A DNA stretch of 33,376 nt, taken from assembly GCA_001275005.1 (NCBI GenBank), contig JWZX01002923.1, positions 1 through 33,376 on the forward strand, written 5' to 3'. Positions within the stretch are counted from its first letter, which is position 1. Each line of letters starts with the position of its first letter. The notes under the pieces are model-generated. The model saw only the letters and a list, made by a program, of their open reading frames with translations. It had not been told where the DNA came from and did not search any database. Shown one piece after another: positions 1 to 8,598 of this stretch. A program made the position numbers and the translations under genes. The DNA is from Chrysochromulina tobinii (Eukaryota; Haptophyta; Prymnesiales; Chrysochromulinaceae).

Positions 1-159
1 AGCCTGGTCTAGCTTTAGCAGGGACCGGGATGTCGCGCTCACCAGGCTGCCTTTGTGTAGTTTGATGAACCTGCAATCACCAACCTACCCTTCCAAGTTT
101 ACTCTGTCAGACAAAAAGCAACTCGGCTTCTGCGCTTGCGCGCGCGCGCGTGAGCAGCC
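1..159 (+). promoter_or_regulatory. Upstream region of the Rac GTPase gene
   Basis: This short leader precedes the Rac ATG at 160. It carries a CG-alternating run (about 137-150) just before the start. No convincing TATA box or other recognised element is seen. It presumably holds the 5' UTR and part of the promoter, which is inferred from position only. Confidence 0.3.
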
Positions 160-1041
160 ATGTCAATGATGCAGAACGTCAAGTGCGTAATCGTTGGCGA
201 CGGTGCTGTCGGCAAAACGTGCCTCCTCATCTCCTACACAACAAATGCATTCCCTGAGGTGAGCTCACGTAGCAGCCCACATTCGAACCCCACCTTGCTC
301 GCTGGCCAACCAAGAGCAAGTCGCCCCTCCGCTGCGTCCGGCGTGCCGCAGGACTACGTGCCTACCGTTTTTGACAACTATTCCGCCAACGTCATGGTTG
401 ACTCGAAGCCGATCAACCTCGGCCTATGGGACACGTATGCCGCTGCCTGCGCTGACGCGATCTCTGTTTCCAGTATCGCCGCCGCCACCGCCGCCGCCAC
501 CGCCGTCGCCGCCGCCGCCGCCGCCGCTGAGCATGCGCGCGCCATGCCCTTCCTTCCTTTCTTCGCTGCCCGCCCGACGGCTCAGCTCGATCCTCGCGTG
601 ATCCGCTCTTGGCTCCGCAGTGCTGGCCAGGAGGACTACGACCGGCTGCGGCCGCTCTCCTACCCTCAGACAGACGTCTTCCTCGTCGCCTTCTCGCTCA
701 TCTCGCGCGCCTCCTTTGACAACGTCAAGGCCAAGTGGTACCCAGAACTCAAGCATCACTGCCCGGGCGTGCCCATTATTTTAGTAGGCACCAAGCTCGA
801 CCTACGCAGCGACCCAGCCACGGTGCAGAAGCTACGCGAGAAGTCGCCGCCCTCGACGCCCATTACATTCGAGGAGGGTCTGGACATGCAGAAAGCCATC
901 TTCGCCACCAAGTACTTCGAGTGCTCCGCGCTGACACAAAAGGGCCTCAAGAATGTCTTCGACGAGGCCATTCGCATCGTTCTGTGCCCACAGATTGTCC
1001 CGAGGGGCGGTAAGAAGGGACTGAAGTGCACCATCCTGTGA
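160..1041 (+). CDS. Rac/Rho-family small GTPase (three exons)
   Basis: This is a Rho-family GTP/GDP switch of the Rac type, which controls actin, membrane traffic and NADPH oxidase-type outputs at membranes. Exons are 160-258, 352-434 and 621-1041, giving 200 residues. Introns 259-351 (gtgagc...ccgcag) and 435-620 (gtatgc...ccgcag) are placed because they rejoin [14 protein letters not shown] (switch I) and [13 protein letters not shown] (switch II). Visible motifs are the P-loop GDGAVGKT at residues 13-20, TVFDNY, DTAGQ, the guanine-specificity motif TKLD, and SAL. The C-terminus is a lysine-bearing stretch ending in a CTIL CaaX box, and the terminal Leu favours geranylgeranylation. Both introns are multiples of three without stops, so the unspliced frame reads through as 293 codons with insertions that would break both switches. 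Family identity is very secure; assignment to Rac rather than Rop or Cdc42 rests on overall similarity. Confidence 0.95.
   Translation: MSMMQNVKCVIVGDGAVGKTCLLISYTTNAFPEVSSRSSPHSNPTLLAGQPRASRPSAASGVPQDYVPTVFDNYSANVMVDSKPINLGLWDTYAAACADAISVSSIAAATAAATAVAAAAAAAEHARAMPFLPFFAARPTAQLDPRVIRSWLRSAGQEDYDRLRPLSYPQTDVFLVAFSLISRASFDNVKAKWYPELKHHCPGVPIILVGTKLDLRSDPATVQKLREKSPPSTPITFEEGLDMQKAIFATKYFECSALTQKGLKNVFDEAIRIVLCPQIVPRGGKKGLKCTIL
477..531 (+). repeat. Imperfect GCC trinucleotide repeat inside Rac intron 2
   Basis: A low-complexity run of gcc/acc triplets lies inside the 186-bp second intron. In the unspliced frame it would encode poly-alanine. It is likely a slippage-prone microsatellite with no coding role. 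Confidence 0.7.
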
Positions 1042-1412
1042 GCTGCAGCGCGGGGATGCTGGCCACACGAGCCCCCCGGGCACAAAGAGAAAGACTCTGA
1101 AGAAAAAGGTGGGTGCAGTGGCGAGGGGCGCACGCTGGGAATTCCACGGAGCGTGCGAGTAGTGTTGGCATGTCCATGTTGCGTCCTACTCGCCCCGCGG
1201 TGTGTTGAGAAGGGCCGGTGATTGATGGTTTGATGCTGTGCGGGGGGGGTGTCGTGTGGTCGTGCATGTCCATGCTGCAAAGTAACTGAAAAGTATGCAA
1301 CCCATCGTTACCAAAACCGCGATCGTGAAGATTTGCCCTCACGGTCAAGTTTCAAGTTTGTTCACAGCTTCACTGTCTTTTCGGGCCCGCTGCTCACCAC
1401 ACCTTCTCCTTC
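1042..1412. other. Spacer between the Rac and DHHC genes
   Basis: This is the tandem intergenic stretch holding the Rac 3' UTR and the upstream region of the DHHC gene. It contains a 15-bp direct repeat with one mismatch (1168-1182 and 1264-1278, core catgtccatg). No gene, tRNA or clear polyadenylation signal is seen. Confidence 0.5.
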
Positions 1413-2440
1413 ATGACTTTGATGGAGCAGGCGTGCTACATGTGTGTGGTGTGCGTCGACCGATGCTTCTCGGTCGCGCTACGCGTCCTCGGGCCAGTGC
1501 TCGTGTGCGTTGCGAACGGCCTCGTGGGACTCGTTGTGTACATGTATCTCGGCGTGCTCATGCCAGAGTACATGCTGCCGATGCTTGGCATGTGTCCGAC
1601 GGTCGTGATCGTGTGCTTCGGACTGTTCTTGCTCTTCAACATCCTCTTCAACTACTGGAGCTGCGTGCTCACGCGGCCAGGTTGGCCAGGCCACTACCTG
1701 CCATCCACGGACGACCTTGAGGAGGGCGTCGACTTTCAGGACTATGGCGAAGGCTGGCGGGCATGCAAACGGTGCAAGACGGGCAAGCCGCCGCGTACGC
1801 ACCACTGCTCCGTTTGCCGGCGCTGCGTCATGAAGATGGACCACCACTGCCCATGGGTCAATAACTGCGTCGGGTTCTACAACTACAGATACTTCTGCCT
1901 CTTCATCGTATACACGGCCGTAGGATGTGCTTACACCGCACTCACATGCCTGCTGCCGCTCGTCGCCTCGCGTGGGCGCATGCCTGCACACCACCAGACG
2001 CTCGTCTTTGTCTTTGTGCTCACGCTCAGCATACTTTTCGCGCTTACGCTCTTCATGCTGTGGCACGGTTACCTAGTAGCAACCAACCAGACCACCATCG
2101 AGTTCTATTCGAATCGGATGGATGCCGCCGACGCGAAGAAGCGGTGCGCAATAGCGACGTCCTCCTGTTCTGCATGCTGACCTGCGTTTGAAGGATCGCC
2201 GTTCTCTCACTCCGTGCCTCACTCCATGCCGCGTTGATTCCCCTTCGCGTGCGCAGTGGCCAGCAATGGATCAACCCCTACTCCGTCGGCATGCGCCCGA
2301 ACTTCGAGCAGGTATTCGGCATGTCCCGCAATGTGCTCACCTGGCTTTTGCCGAGTTGGCGACCACCACCGGGCGATGGAATGGACTTCCCACTCAATCC
2401 GAGCGGTCAATGGGCTACGGGCGAGATGCGGGCTGTATGA
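1413..2440 (+). CDS. DHHC-type protein S-acyltransferase (palmitoyltransferase), two exons
   Basis: This membrane enzyme transfers palmitate from acyl-CoA, via an autoacylated cysteine, onto cysteines of target proteins, usually at Golgi, ER or plasma membrane. Exon 1 is 1413-2143 and exon 2 is 2257-2440, giving 304 residues. Intron 2144-2256 (gtgcgc...gcgcag) is placed because it joins AKKR-GQQ to the conserved NPYSVGMRPNFEQVFG and WLLPS segments, which otherwise lie out of frame downstream. Four membrane spans are visible at about residues 24-49, 60-82, 160-184 and 197-222. The cysteine-rich domain (118-158) sits between spans 2 and 3 and holds the zinc-ligand Cys/His series and the catalytic D143-H-H-C146. 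The TTIE motif is at 227-230, and the N-P-Y motif after the intron matches the family's C-terminal motif. The start is the first ATG in frame. Substrate specificity cannot be read. Confidence 0.94.
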
Positions 2441-3018
2441 TGAAAAATGACGATGCCTGCATGGCATTTCATCACGTGGCCCTCACGTGGCGGCTGGACC
2501 GAGACACAGGCTAGAGCTGCGGGAGTGCTGGGACTCACCATGTCCCCTCCCGGGCTCGGTCGGGAGTGCGACACGCGTCACGCGAGAGAGCGCGGGTGTG
2601 GTTTTCGTCGAGGCGACGCGAACGCGCACCAGCGAGGCGTCGCGGACGCGGTTGGACGCGGATCGCGGTAGTTTTGTACCGTGTTGTCCGATCGACGTAA
2701 GCGTGTAACTCGGTCACATGCAGCTCCACACTAATCTTAACTTAGGCTAGTATGTCGATCCTCCGGCGTATCATCCTTGGCGCGGCGGGTTCGATAGATA
2801 TGCACTTGGCCGCGGCCGCGCCGGGGACATGTGGGTCCGGTGGACACACAGTAGGACGGGGGAGGCGTCCGCCGGCGGCGGCGCGCCGGCCACCGCCGCG
2901 CCGTTACTTAGGCCGTTACAAGTAGTTATAGGCTCGGAGTGCTGGGGTGCATGCGCGCGCACTGATCCTCATGCGATCATGCCGCAGTGTTGTAACAAAG
3001 TGGGAGCGAAGATGGCCA
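2441..3018. other. Convergent spacer between the DHHC and proline-rich genes
   Basis: This is about 0.58 kb between genes that end toward each other, so it holds two 3' UTRs. It is GC- and CpG-rich, with short AT-richer patches near 2730-2760 and 2905-2930. Small open frames cross it on both strands but show no family resemblance. No tRNA-like or rRNA-like fold was seen. Confidence 0.4.
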
Positions 3019-5064
3019 TCACGCCTCTACCGAGGCGTCCGCCGCCTCAACCGCCTCTTCAACAGGCGTGAGCACTGGCGCTGGAGCGGACGGCGCCCGT
3101 GGGGACGATTCGGGTGAATCGATGCGCACCCCGGTCTCATCGATGGCGTTGATGCGCGAGCTGATCTGAGGACTAACCTGCAGGAGGGCGGCCGCCGCTG
3201 TCGCGGCCTCCGGCGCCAGTTCCAATGTCGAGGCTTCGATGGATGACCTTATCCGGGAAGAGTTGGACAGCGTGGCGGCGGACGGCGCGTCGTAGCGGCG
3301 CGTGCGCTGGCTGAGTGCCGCGCGCTGGCTCGATGCCGAGCGCTGGCTGGATGCCGATCGCTGACTGGGCGGCGGCAGCTTGAGCAGCCCCACTACTTGT
3401 TCATTGGAGGACTCGCCGTTGTAGAGCCATGAGTCCTGCGGCAGCTTGAGAGGCGGAGGCGTGCGCGGCCGCGAGCGCGGTGCTGAGGGCTCACCCGCCT
3501 CGAAGCGTGAGCGCACGTAGGTGACGAGACCTTCGGTCGCGATCGCCACGGGATTCGGGTGGGCAAACTGCGAGCGTGATGGTGAATCACCATTCTTGGG
3601 CGAGTTCCACTTCTTAGCAGCGGTGAGCGTGAGCGACGGCGAGCGTGACGGCGAGCCTGAGGGCGATCTTCCGCGTTTGGCGCGCGGCTCGCCGAAGCGC
3701 TCGTACGCGAAGCCATGATGCTCGCCGATGGACCATGCATAGAGCGAGCACAGCAGGCAGCAGACGTCGAAGGCCGCCGAGTAGACCGCCCACGAAGCGA
3801 GGAACGAAGCGGTTCGCGCCTCCTTGACGGTTGCGCCGAGCATGCGCTTCGTGTCGAATGCCTGCTTGCCAGCCCGCTTCGCTGGCTCGCGCAGCTCGAG
3901 GTAACGAGCGTACACCACGATGCAGAGGAGCAGCAGCGCACCCCAAGCATACAGCTGGTACACAGGTGCAGTGGCTACGTACGTTACGAGCGGTGCGAAG
4001 AAGTCACCGAGCGGGTCTGGTGGCGGCGGGTGGGGTGGCGGTGAGGGTGGCGCGGGTGGCGCGGGTGGTGAGGGCGGTGAGGGCGGCGAGGGCGGCGGCG
4101 ATGGTGGCTCGGGTGGCGAGGGCGGCAATGGTGGCGACGAGGGCGAGGGCGAGGGTGGCGGCTTCGGAGGCGGAAGTGGTGACGGTGGTGGTGGCGGAGG
4201 CGGTCGTGGCGGTGGCGGCGGAGTCGGCGGTGGCAACGGTGGCGGTGTAGAAGGCGGAGGCGGCGTCGGCAGCGGCGAGGGCGGCGGCGGGAAGGGCGGC
4301 GGCGGGCGGGAGGGCGAGGGCGGCGGCAGGGAGGGTGGCGACGGAGGCGGCGGTTCGGGTGACGGTGGAGGGGGGGGCAAGGGCGGCGTAGGAGAGGGTG
4401 GCGGCGGTGGCAGCGGCGAGGGTGGCGGCGGAGAGGGTGGCGGCGGTGGAAGTGGCGAGGGTGGCGGCGGAGAGGGTGGCGGCGGTGGCAGTGGCGAGGG
4501 TGGCGACGGAGAGGGTGGCGGCGGTGAGGGAGGCACTGGCGCGGCGCCCGGTGGGTAGGGAGGCATCGCTGGTGACGGCATTGGCACCGGCACGGTATCG
4601 GAGACCAAGAGAACCAGGGCGAGCGCCAAAAGGACAGCGGTCACGCAGCACCAGCTCTTGAATGGCCTTGTACCTTCCGCAACTGCCTCCGCCGACTGAA
4701 GTGCATCTTGTAGATTGGCTGCACGCTGCTGCTCCGCATCGAGTTTCCGCTGCAGCGCCAAAAGCTCTACGCGCATTCGGTCCGCCTCCTCTGCTGCGTG
4801 AACCTGCTCCTCTGCGCGCGCGCGCTGCTCATCAACCTCATCCTGCTTGAAGGCAAGAGCCAACTCAGCTGCAGCCCTGGCGTGGAGCTCCGCTTCCAGC
4901 TTTGCCTGAAGCTCGTCAAGCTGTGCATCGACTTCTTCCTGGCGTAGCCAGCCCATCGACTCGAGGTCTTGCACGGAGGGAGAGAGAGGGCTCCCTGGTG
5001 TTGGCGGAGGCAGCGGCGCCGCGGACGGGAGCGTGCCGCGCGATGGAGAGGACTTGCGTGGCAT
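3019..5064 (-). CDS. Coiled-coil, transmembrane, proline-rich protein of unknown function
   Basis: I do not recognise the family. The start is the first in-frame ATG (5064, MPRKSSPSRG); the frame stays open upstream only from a GTG. The 681-residue product has, in order: a Ser/Pro-rich head; a Glu/Ala/Arg-rich probable coiled coil (about 33-131); a hydrophobic span (about 137-155); a Pro/Ser tract of about 190 residues (158-349) built of PPPSPPPP-like units; two further hydrophobic spans (about 371-390 and 419-445); an Arg/Ser patch with SPSRSPS-type sites; and a tail with SQRSAS repeats. The Pro/Ser tract resembles extensin- or pherophorin-like hydroxyproline-rich regions, which would suit an extracellular or lumenal loop, but similarity there is compositional only. 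It is transcribed divergently from the dynein gene. Long frames on the opposite strand (Gly-rich and Ala-rich) are by-products of the tract. Confidence 0.75.
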   Translation of the reverse strand: MPRKSSPSRGTLPSAAPLPPPTPGSPLSPSVQDLESMGWLRQEEVDAQLDELQAKLEAELHARAAAELALAFKQDEVDEQRARAEEQVHAAEEADRMRVELLALQRKLDAEQQRAANLQDALQSAEAVAEGTRPFKSWCCVTAVLLALALVLLVSDTVPVPMPSPAMPPYPPGAAPVPPSPPPPSPSPPSPLPPPPPSPPPPSPLPPPPPSPPPPSPLPPPPPSPTPPLPPPPPSPEPPPPSPPSLPPPSPSRPPPPFPPPPSPLPTPPPPSTPPPLPPPTPPPPPRPPPPPPPSPLPPPKPPPSPSPSSPPLPPSPPEPPSPPPSPPSPPSPPAPPAPPSPPPHPPPPDPLGDFFAPLVTYVATAPVYQLYAWGALLLLCIVVYARYLELREPAKRAGKQAFDTKRMLGATVKEARTASFLASWAVYSAAFDVCCLLCSLYAWSIGEHHGFAYERFGEPRAKRGRSPSGSPSRSPSLTLTAAKKWNSPKNGDSPSRSQFAHPNPVAIATEGLVTYVRSRFEAGEPSAPRSRPRTPPPLKLPQDSWLYNGESSNEQVVGLLKLPPPSQRSASSQRSASSQRAALSQRTRRYDAPSAATLSNSSRIRSSIEASTLELAPEAATAAAALLQVSPQISSRINAIDETGVRIDSPESSPRAPSAPAPVLTPVEEAVEAADASVEA
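4376..4531 (-). repeat. 39-bp tandem repeat coding for a 13-residue Pro/Ser unit
   Basis: Near-identical 39-bp units start at 4415, 4454 and 4493, with a degenerate copy before them. On the minus strand each encodes [13 protein letters not shown]. Within them, shorter ggcggc-type triplets are also repeated, so copy number is probably variable between strains. Confidence 0.85.
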
Positions 5065-5270
5065 TCCAAAACAATTGCGTACCAAAACGAGGCGTGCCCG
5101 AATTAGCTTCGATGCTCGATGTAACGGCCTGACCTTTAAAAGGGTTGAGTCGGACACCCGGCCATCAGCAAGGACGGCCCTCCGGGGGCGCTCAATGCAA
5201 CGCGGCGGGCAGCTCACTCACAGACGTTGTCTGTTCTCATTGCCGCATTGCCTCTTGACGCGCGCTGGGG
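5065..5270. promoter_or_regulatory. Divergent (possibly bidirectional) promoter region
   Basis: Only 206 bp separate the ATG of the minus-strand proline-rich gene from the ATG of the dynein intermediate chain gene. An AT-rich core, tttaaaa (about 5134-5140), is the only TATA-like element seen. A shared promoter is inferred from the geometry. Confidence 0.45.
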
Positions 5271-7086
5271 ATGGAGATCACCCTCTTTTATCAGAAGGAG
5301 CGCAAGGAGTTTGGCCGACCGGTCAATGCCTTCGCGCCGAGCGAGGTGACCGTGCTCGAGGAGTTTGAGCACGAGGATGAGCTCGTCCGGAACCACGTCG
5401 AACGCAATCCGACCATCCTCGACATCCAGGCCAAGCCGGACATGTCTCAGCAGGACGTATGCGCCTCTCCTCGCTCGCGCAGTCCATGGGCGCTGCCCAT
5501 GGATTTCGCCCAGCACAGCTGCTGCTGCCGCCGCCGCCTGAGTGCCGACCCCTCGCTCGCTCGTGCGGCAGGTGAACACCGAGAGCTTTAAGTACATTCC
5601 GCTCGGAATGTGCCACATGGAGGGTGGCTGGCCCAAGGACATTGACCCGACCGAGAAGGATCAGACTACGCGCTACAGGAAAAAGGTGGAGAAAGACGAG
5701 GAGTATATTCGGCAAGTGAAGGCGCTCGGCGATGCCGTCGAGGGTGACATCAAGATGAACTACGCGATCGACATTTACCAGGAGTACTTTAAGGGCGAGT
5801 ATGCGGACCACTCGTCGGAGCCACCGTCCGCAAAAACGCTCTCCGTCTTCAAGGACCCGGATCCCATCAAACGCACCGTCTCCAACATCTCGTGGTACCC
5901 CGACGGCGGCAGGAAGCTTGCGGTCGCCTTCTCGATCATGCAGTTCCAGGACTACCGCATGGAGCAGATGAGCTACAACTCGTACATCTGGGACGTCAAC
6001 AACCCAAACATGCCCGAGACGACGCTCGTGCCCTCGTCGCCCCTGTGCTGCCTCGAGTACAATCCGAAGGACCCTCACTTGCTCGTGGGAGGCTCCTACA
6101 ACGGTCTTATCTCGTACTTTGACGACCGCAAGGGCGAGTTACCTGTGGATACGTCGATCATCGAAAAGTCGCATCGCGACCCCGTCTACAAGATTGCGTG
6201 GCTGTCCGGCAAGACGCCCAACGAGTGCGCGTCGGCCTCAACTGACGGGCAGGTGCTGTGGTGGGACATCCGGAAGCTGGCCGAGCCGAGTGAGATGCTC
6301 CAGCTCGAGGACAAGGGCGGCGAGCCGGGGCGTCTCCTCGGCGGCTGCAGCATGGAGTACTCATCCGCGGGCAAGTTCCTCGTCGGCACCGAGCAGGGCA
6401 AGATTATTGCATGCTCGCGCAAGGGGAAGACCAACGCCGACAAGCTCGGCGCGGTCTACGAAGGCCACTGCGGCCCCGTGTACGGCCTGTGCCGCAACCC
6501 ATTCTACCCCAAGTTTTTCCTCACCTGCGGCGACTGGACTGTGCGACTGTGGAACGAGGAGCTGAAGACGCCGATCATGACGTCCCAGTACTTCAAGAAC
6601 TACGTGCAGGACGCGACTTGGTCGCCTACGCGCCCTGGTGTCTTCATCGCCACCAAGATGGACGGCACGCTAGACGTGTGGGACTACTTTTACAAGCAAA
6701 ACGACCCGACGCTCTCGCTCCAGGTCGACGGCGACGGTCTGCGCACGGTCAAGATGCAGGATGGGGGGACACTGCTTGCGACCGGCTCAGTCGACGGCTC
6801 CGTGTACATGCTCGAGCTGTGCGAGGGCCTCGCAGTCATGCAGGCGAATGAGAAGAACTCGGTGATGCAGATGCTCGAGCGCGAGTCAAAGCGCGAGAAG
6901 AACCTCGAGGCGCGCGCTAAGGAGTTGCGCGCCAAGGAGAAGCGCGCGGCTGAGCTCGCCTCCCAGGGCGACGGCGCGAACTCTGGGGAGCCGTGGGAGC
7001 AGCAGGTTGCCAAGATTGAGGAATCCTTCTGGACTGCCGTCGGCGGCAAGGACGCGGCCGGCGAGGGCGAGGCTGGCGCCGAGTGA
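5271..7086 (+). CDS. DNAI2: Axonemal outer-arm dynein intermediate chain, DNAI2/IC2 type
   Basis: This WD-repeat intermediate chain helps dock and assemble the outer dynein arm on axonemal doublets, so the organism should have motile flagella. Exon 1 is 5271-5456 (62 codons) and exon 2 is 5572-7086, giving 566 residues. Intron 5457-5571 (gtatgc...cggcag) is phase 0 and joins MSQQD to VNTESF. Family-diagnostic stretches are visible: MEITLFYQKERKEFG at the start, VERNP, MEGGWPKD, RKKVEKDE, NAIDIYQEYF in the form YAIDIYQEYF, SAKTLSVFKDP, SWYPDGGRKLAVA, SSPL, SHRDPVYKIAWL, STDGQVLWWDIRK, VGTEQGKI, RNPFYPKFFLTCGDW, and MDGTLDVWD. The C-terminal Glu/Lys-rich helix (about residues 440-500) is also typical. 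Length fits the family. Nothing is missing except the longer acidic tail of the vertebrate protein. Confidence 0.96.
5483..5503. repeat. Perfect short inverted repeat in the dynein gene intron
   Basis: Nine-base arms, tccatgggc and gcccatgga, flank a gct loop inside the 115-bp intron 5457-5571. In RNA this would form a compact stable hairpin between donor and acceptor. A role in splicing is possible but unproven. Confidence 0.8.
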
Positions 7087-7548
7087 GCGCCGTCGTGAGC
7101 GTCCTCAAGCGCTCCATCGAGCTTCGTGTAGGCGTGATGCGTGCTCACGGCCATCCGTCACATCTGAGGTCTCGGGAGGCGCCGCGGCCCGCTTCCGTAC
7201 ACGCGTCCGTGCCGTTGTTTCTCCAGTCCCGTCACAGCGCGACCGTCACCGGACCTGTTGCCCCTGTGCGCTGTGGCGGGGGCGCCTCGCTGCGTGCGCG
7301 CGGTCTGGCCAGAGAGTGTGCCTTGCGTGTGCCTGTGCTCGCGCGCGCCACCGCACGTGGACTCTCTGTAGACTGTACCGCGACTCCGCGGGGCGAAAGG
7401 CGGCCCCCGTTCGTTTACGTACTAGCTTGACAATTTGCTCAAAACGACGCGTGCCTCACGCTCGGCGTGGGTGCTCCCATTCTCAATTACTCCATGTTTA
7501 TACGCACATGAAAAAGGACCGCGGGAATTTCTTAGATTCCACAGAAGA
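7087..7548. other. Tandem spacer between the dynein and GST-like genes
   Basis: This 462-bp stretch holds the dynein 3' UTR and the upstream region of the next gene. Frames crossing it have no recognisable similarity. The last 110 bp before the GST ATG are noticeably more AT-rich (for example around 7480-7540), as expected near a start. No RNA gene is seen. Confidence 0.4.
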
Positions 7549-8598
7549 ATGTCGACATACCCGCAGCTTGGCTGCTATGACATGCGCGCCCACTCTGAAT
7601 CGATTCGGCTCCTGCTCGTGCACGCCAACGTGAGATACGAGGAGAAGCGCTACGAGCTGGGACCACCACCTACATATCATGAGGGAGCGTGGCTTGAGGA
7701 CAAGGCTACGCTTGGCCTTTTCCTTCCTTGCCTTCCATACTGGATCGAACCAGAGACAGGGCTGCGCCTTTCGCACGAGCAAGCGATCCTGTGGCATCTT
7801 GCCGAGACGCACGGCCTCGCAGGCGAGACCGCGGCAGAGCGGGCGATCGCACGCATGGTCCTCGAGGGCCTACGGGAATGGGAAGACTCATTTTATGAGG
7901 TCACATACTGCAATATGCCGAACTCGCCCAACGTCGAGCCGAACGTGCACGCTGTAGGCGAGGAGCAGTGCGTGCCCACCTCGCAGAGGTATGAGCTGCG
8001 CCGCGCCACATTCGTCGCGGAAAAGCTTCCGCTCGCGCTTGCGCGGTGGGCGGCCGTGCTTGAGGGCGAGGGCAGCAGCAGCGGGCCCCGTGAGTGGATC
8101 GTCGGCACGCGCACACCGTGCGTCGCCGATTTCGTGCTTGGCGAGCTCCTCGCGCAGTCGCTCATCCTGGAACCCGGCTGCCTCGATGGCTCCCAGTTTG
8201 CATCACTCCGAGCCTTCCTCAAACGGTTCGACGCACTCCCCGCCATTGCTGCGTATCGCGCCAGCCCGCAGTTTCGCGCCGAGCCGCTGCACAACCGCTA
8301 CTCACATTTTCACCGCGGCTGGGTCGACGGCTGGGCGCGTACCACGCAACCGCCCAACTTTAAACTCTCCGCCAAATTTAAGCCGAATACCATCGAGGAA
8401 GGCAGCGCAGGCTCCGTGGCGACGAGCTCGATCACGGCGGCGATAGATGACGTTGCGGACGTGCGCGTGGCACTCTTTGCCCGCCCTGCCAAGCACCGCC
8501 GTTGGCGGGACATGCTCGTGCTCATCTGCGCAGGACTCATCATCGCCGGCATAGTGGCCATCGGCCGCGCCGCCAACGAGCCGATTGATCTCGATTGA
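7549..8598 (+). CDS. Mu-class-like glutathione S-transferase fold protein with C-terminal membrane anchor
   Basis: The 349-residue product carries a GST N-terminal thioredoxin-like domain followed by the helical domain. LGCYDMRAHSESIRLLL, YEEKRYELG, WLEDKATLGLFLPCLPYWI, AILWHLAETHGLAGET and the later DFVLGELL...CLDG...FLKRFDALP...AAYRASPQF follow mu-class order closely. The start is the first in-frame ATG (MSTYPQLGC); the frame opens upstream only with a TTG. Two features are odd. The position of the mu-class catalytic Tyr (LGYWD) is Cys in LGCYD, and the QSNAI glutathione-binding motif reads HEQAI, so glutathione chemistry may be altered. There is also an extension of about 100 residues ending in a hydrophobic span (about 322-341) and a short acidic tail, a typical tail-anchor layout for ER, mitochondrial outer membrane or plastid envelope. 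The fold call is strong; activity is uncertain. Confidence 0.88.
   Translation: MSTYPQLGCYDMRAHSESIRLLLVHANVRYEEKRYELGPPPTYHEGAWLEDKATLGLFLPCLPYWIEPETGLRLSHEQAILWHLAETHGLAGETAAERAIARMVLEGLREWEDSFYEVTYCNMPNSPNVEPNVHAVGEEQCVPTSQRYELRRATFVAEKLPLALARWAAVLEGEGSSSGPREWIVGTRTPCVADFVLGELLAQSLILEPGCLDGSQFASLRAFLKRFDALPAIAAYRASPQFRAEPLHNRYSHFHRGWVDGWARTTQPPNFKLSAKFKPNTIEEGSAGSVATSSITAAIDDVADVRVALFARPAKHRRWRDMLVLICAGLIIAGIVAIGRAANEPIDLD

Noticed and set aside
2750-2800. gggttcgat motif considered as a tRNA T-arm
   Set aside because: No pairing stem around it, no anticodon arm and no acceptor stem at the right distance.
3920-4651. Long plus-strand Gly-rich frame and a second minus-strand Ala/Thr-rich frame across the proline-rich tract
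   Set aside because: They are other-frame readings of the 39-bp and triplet repeats of the minus-strand gene, with no folded or conserved segments.
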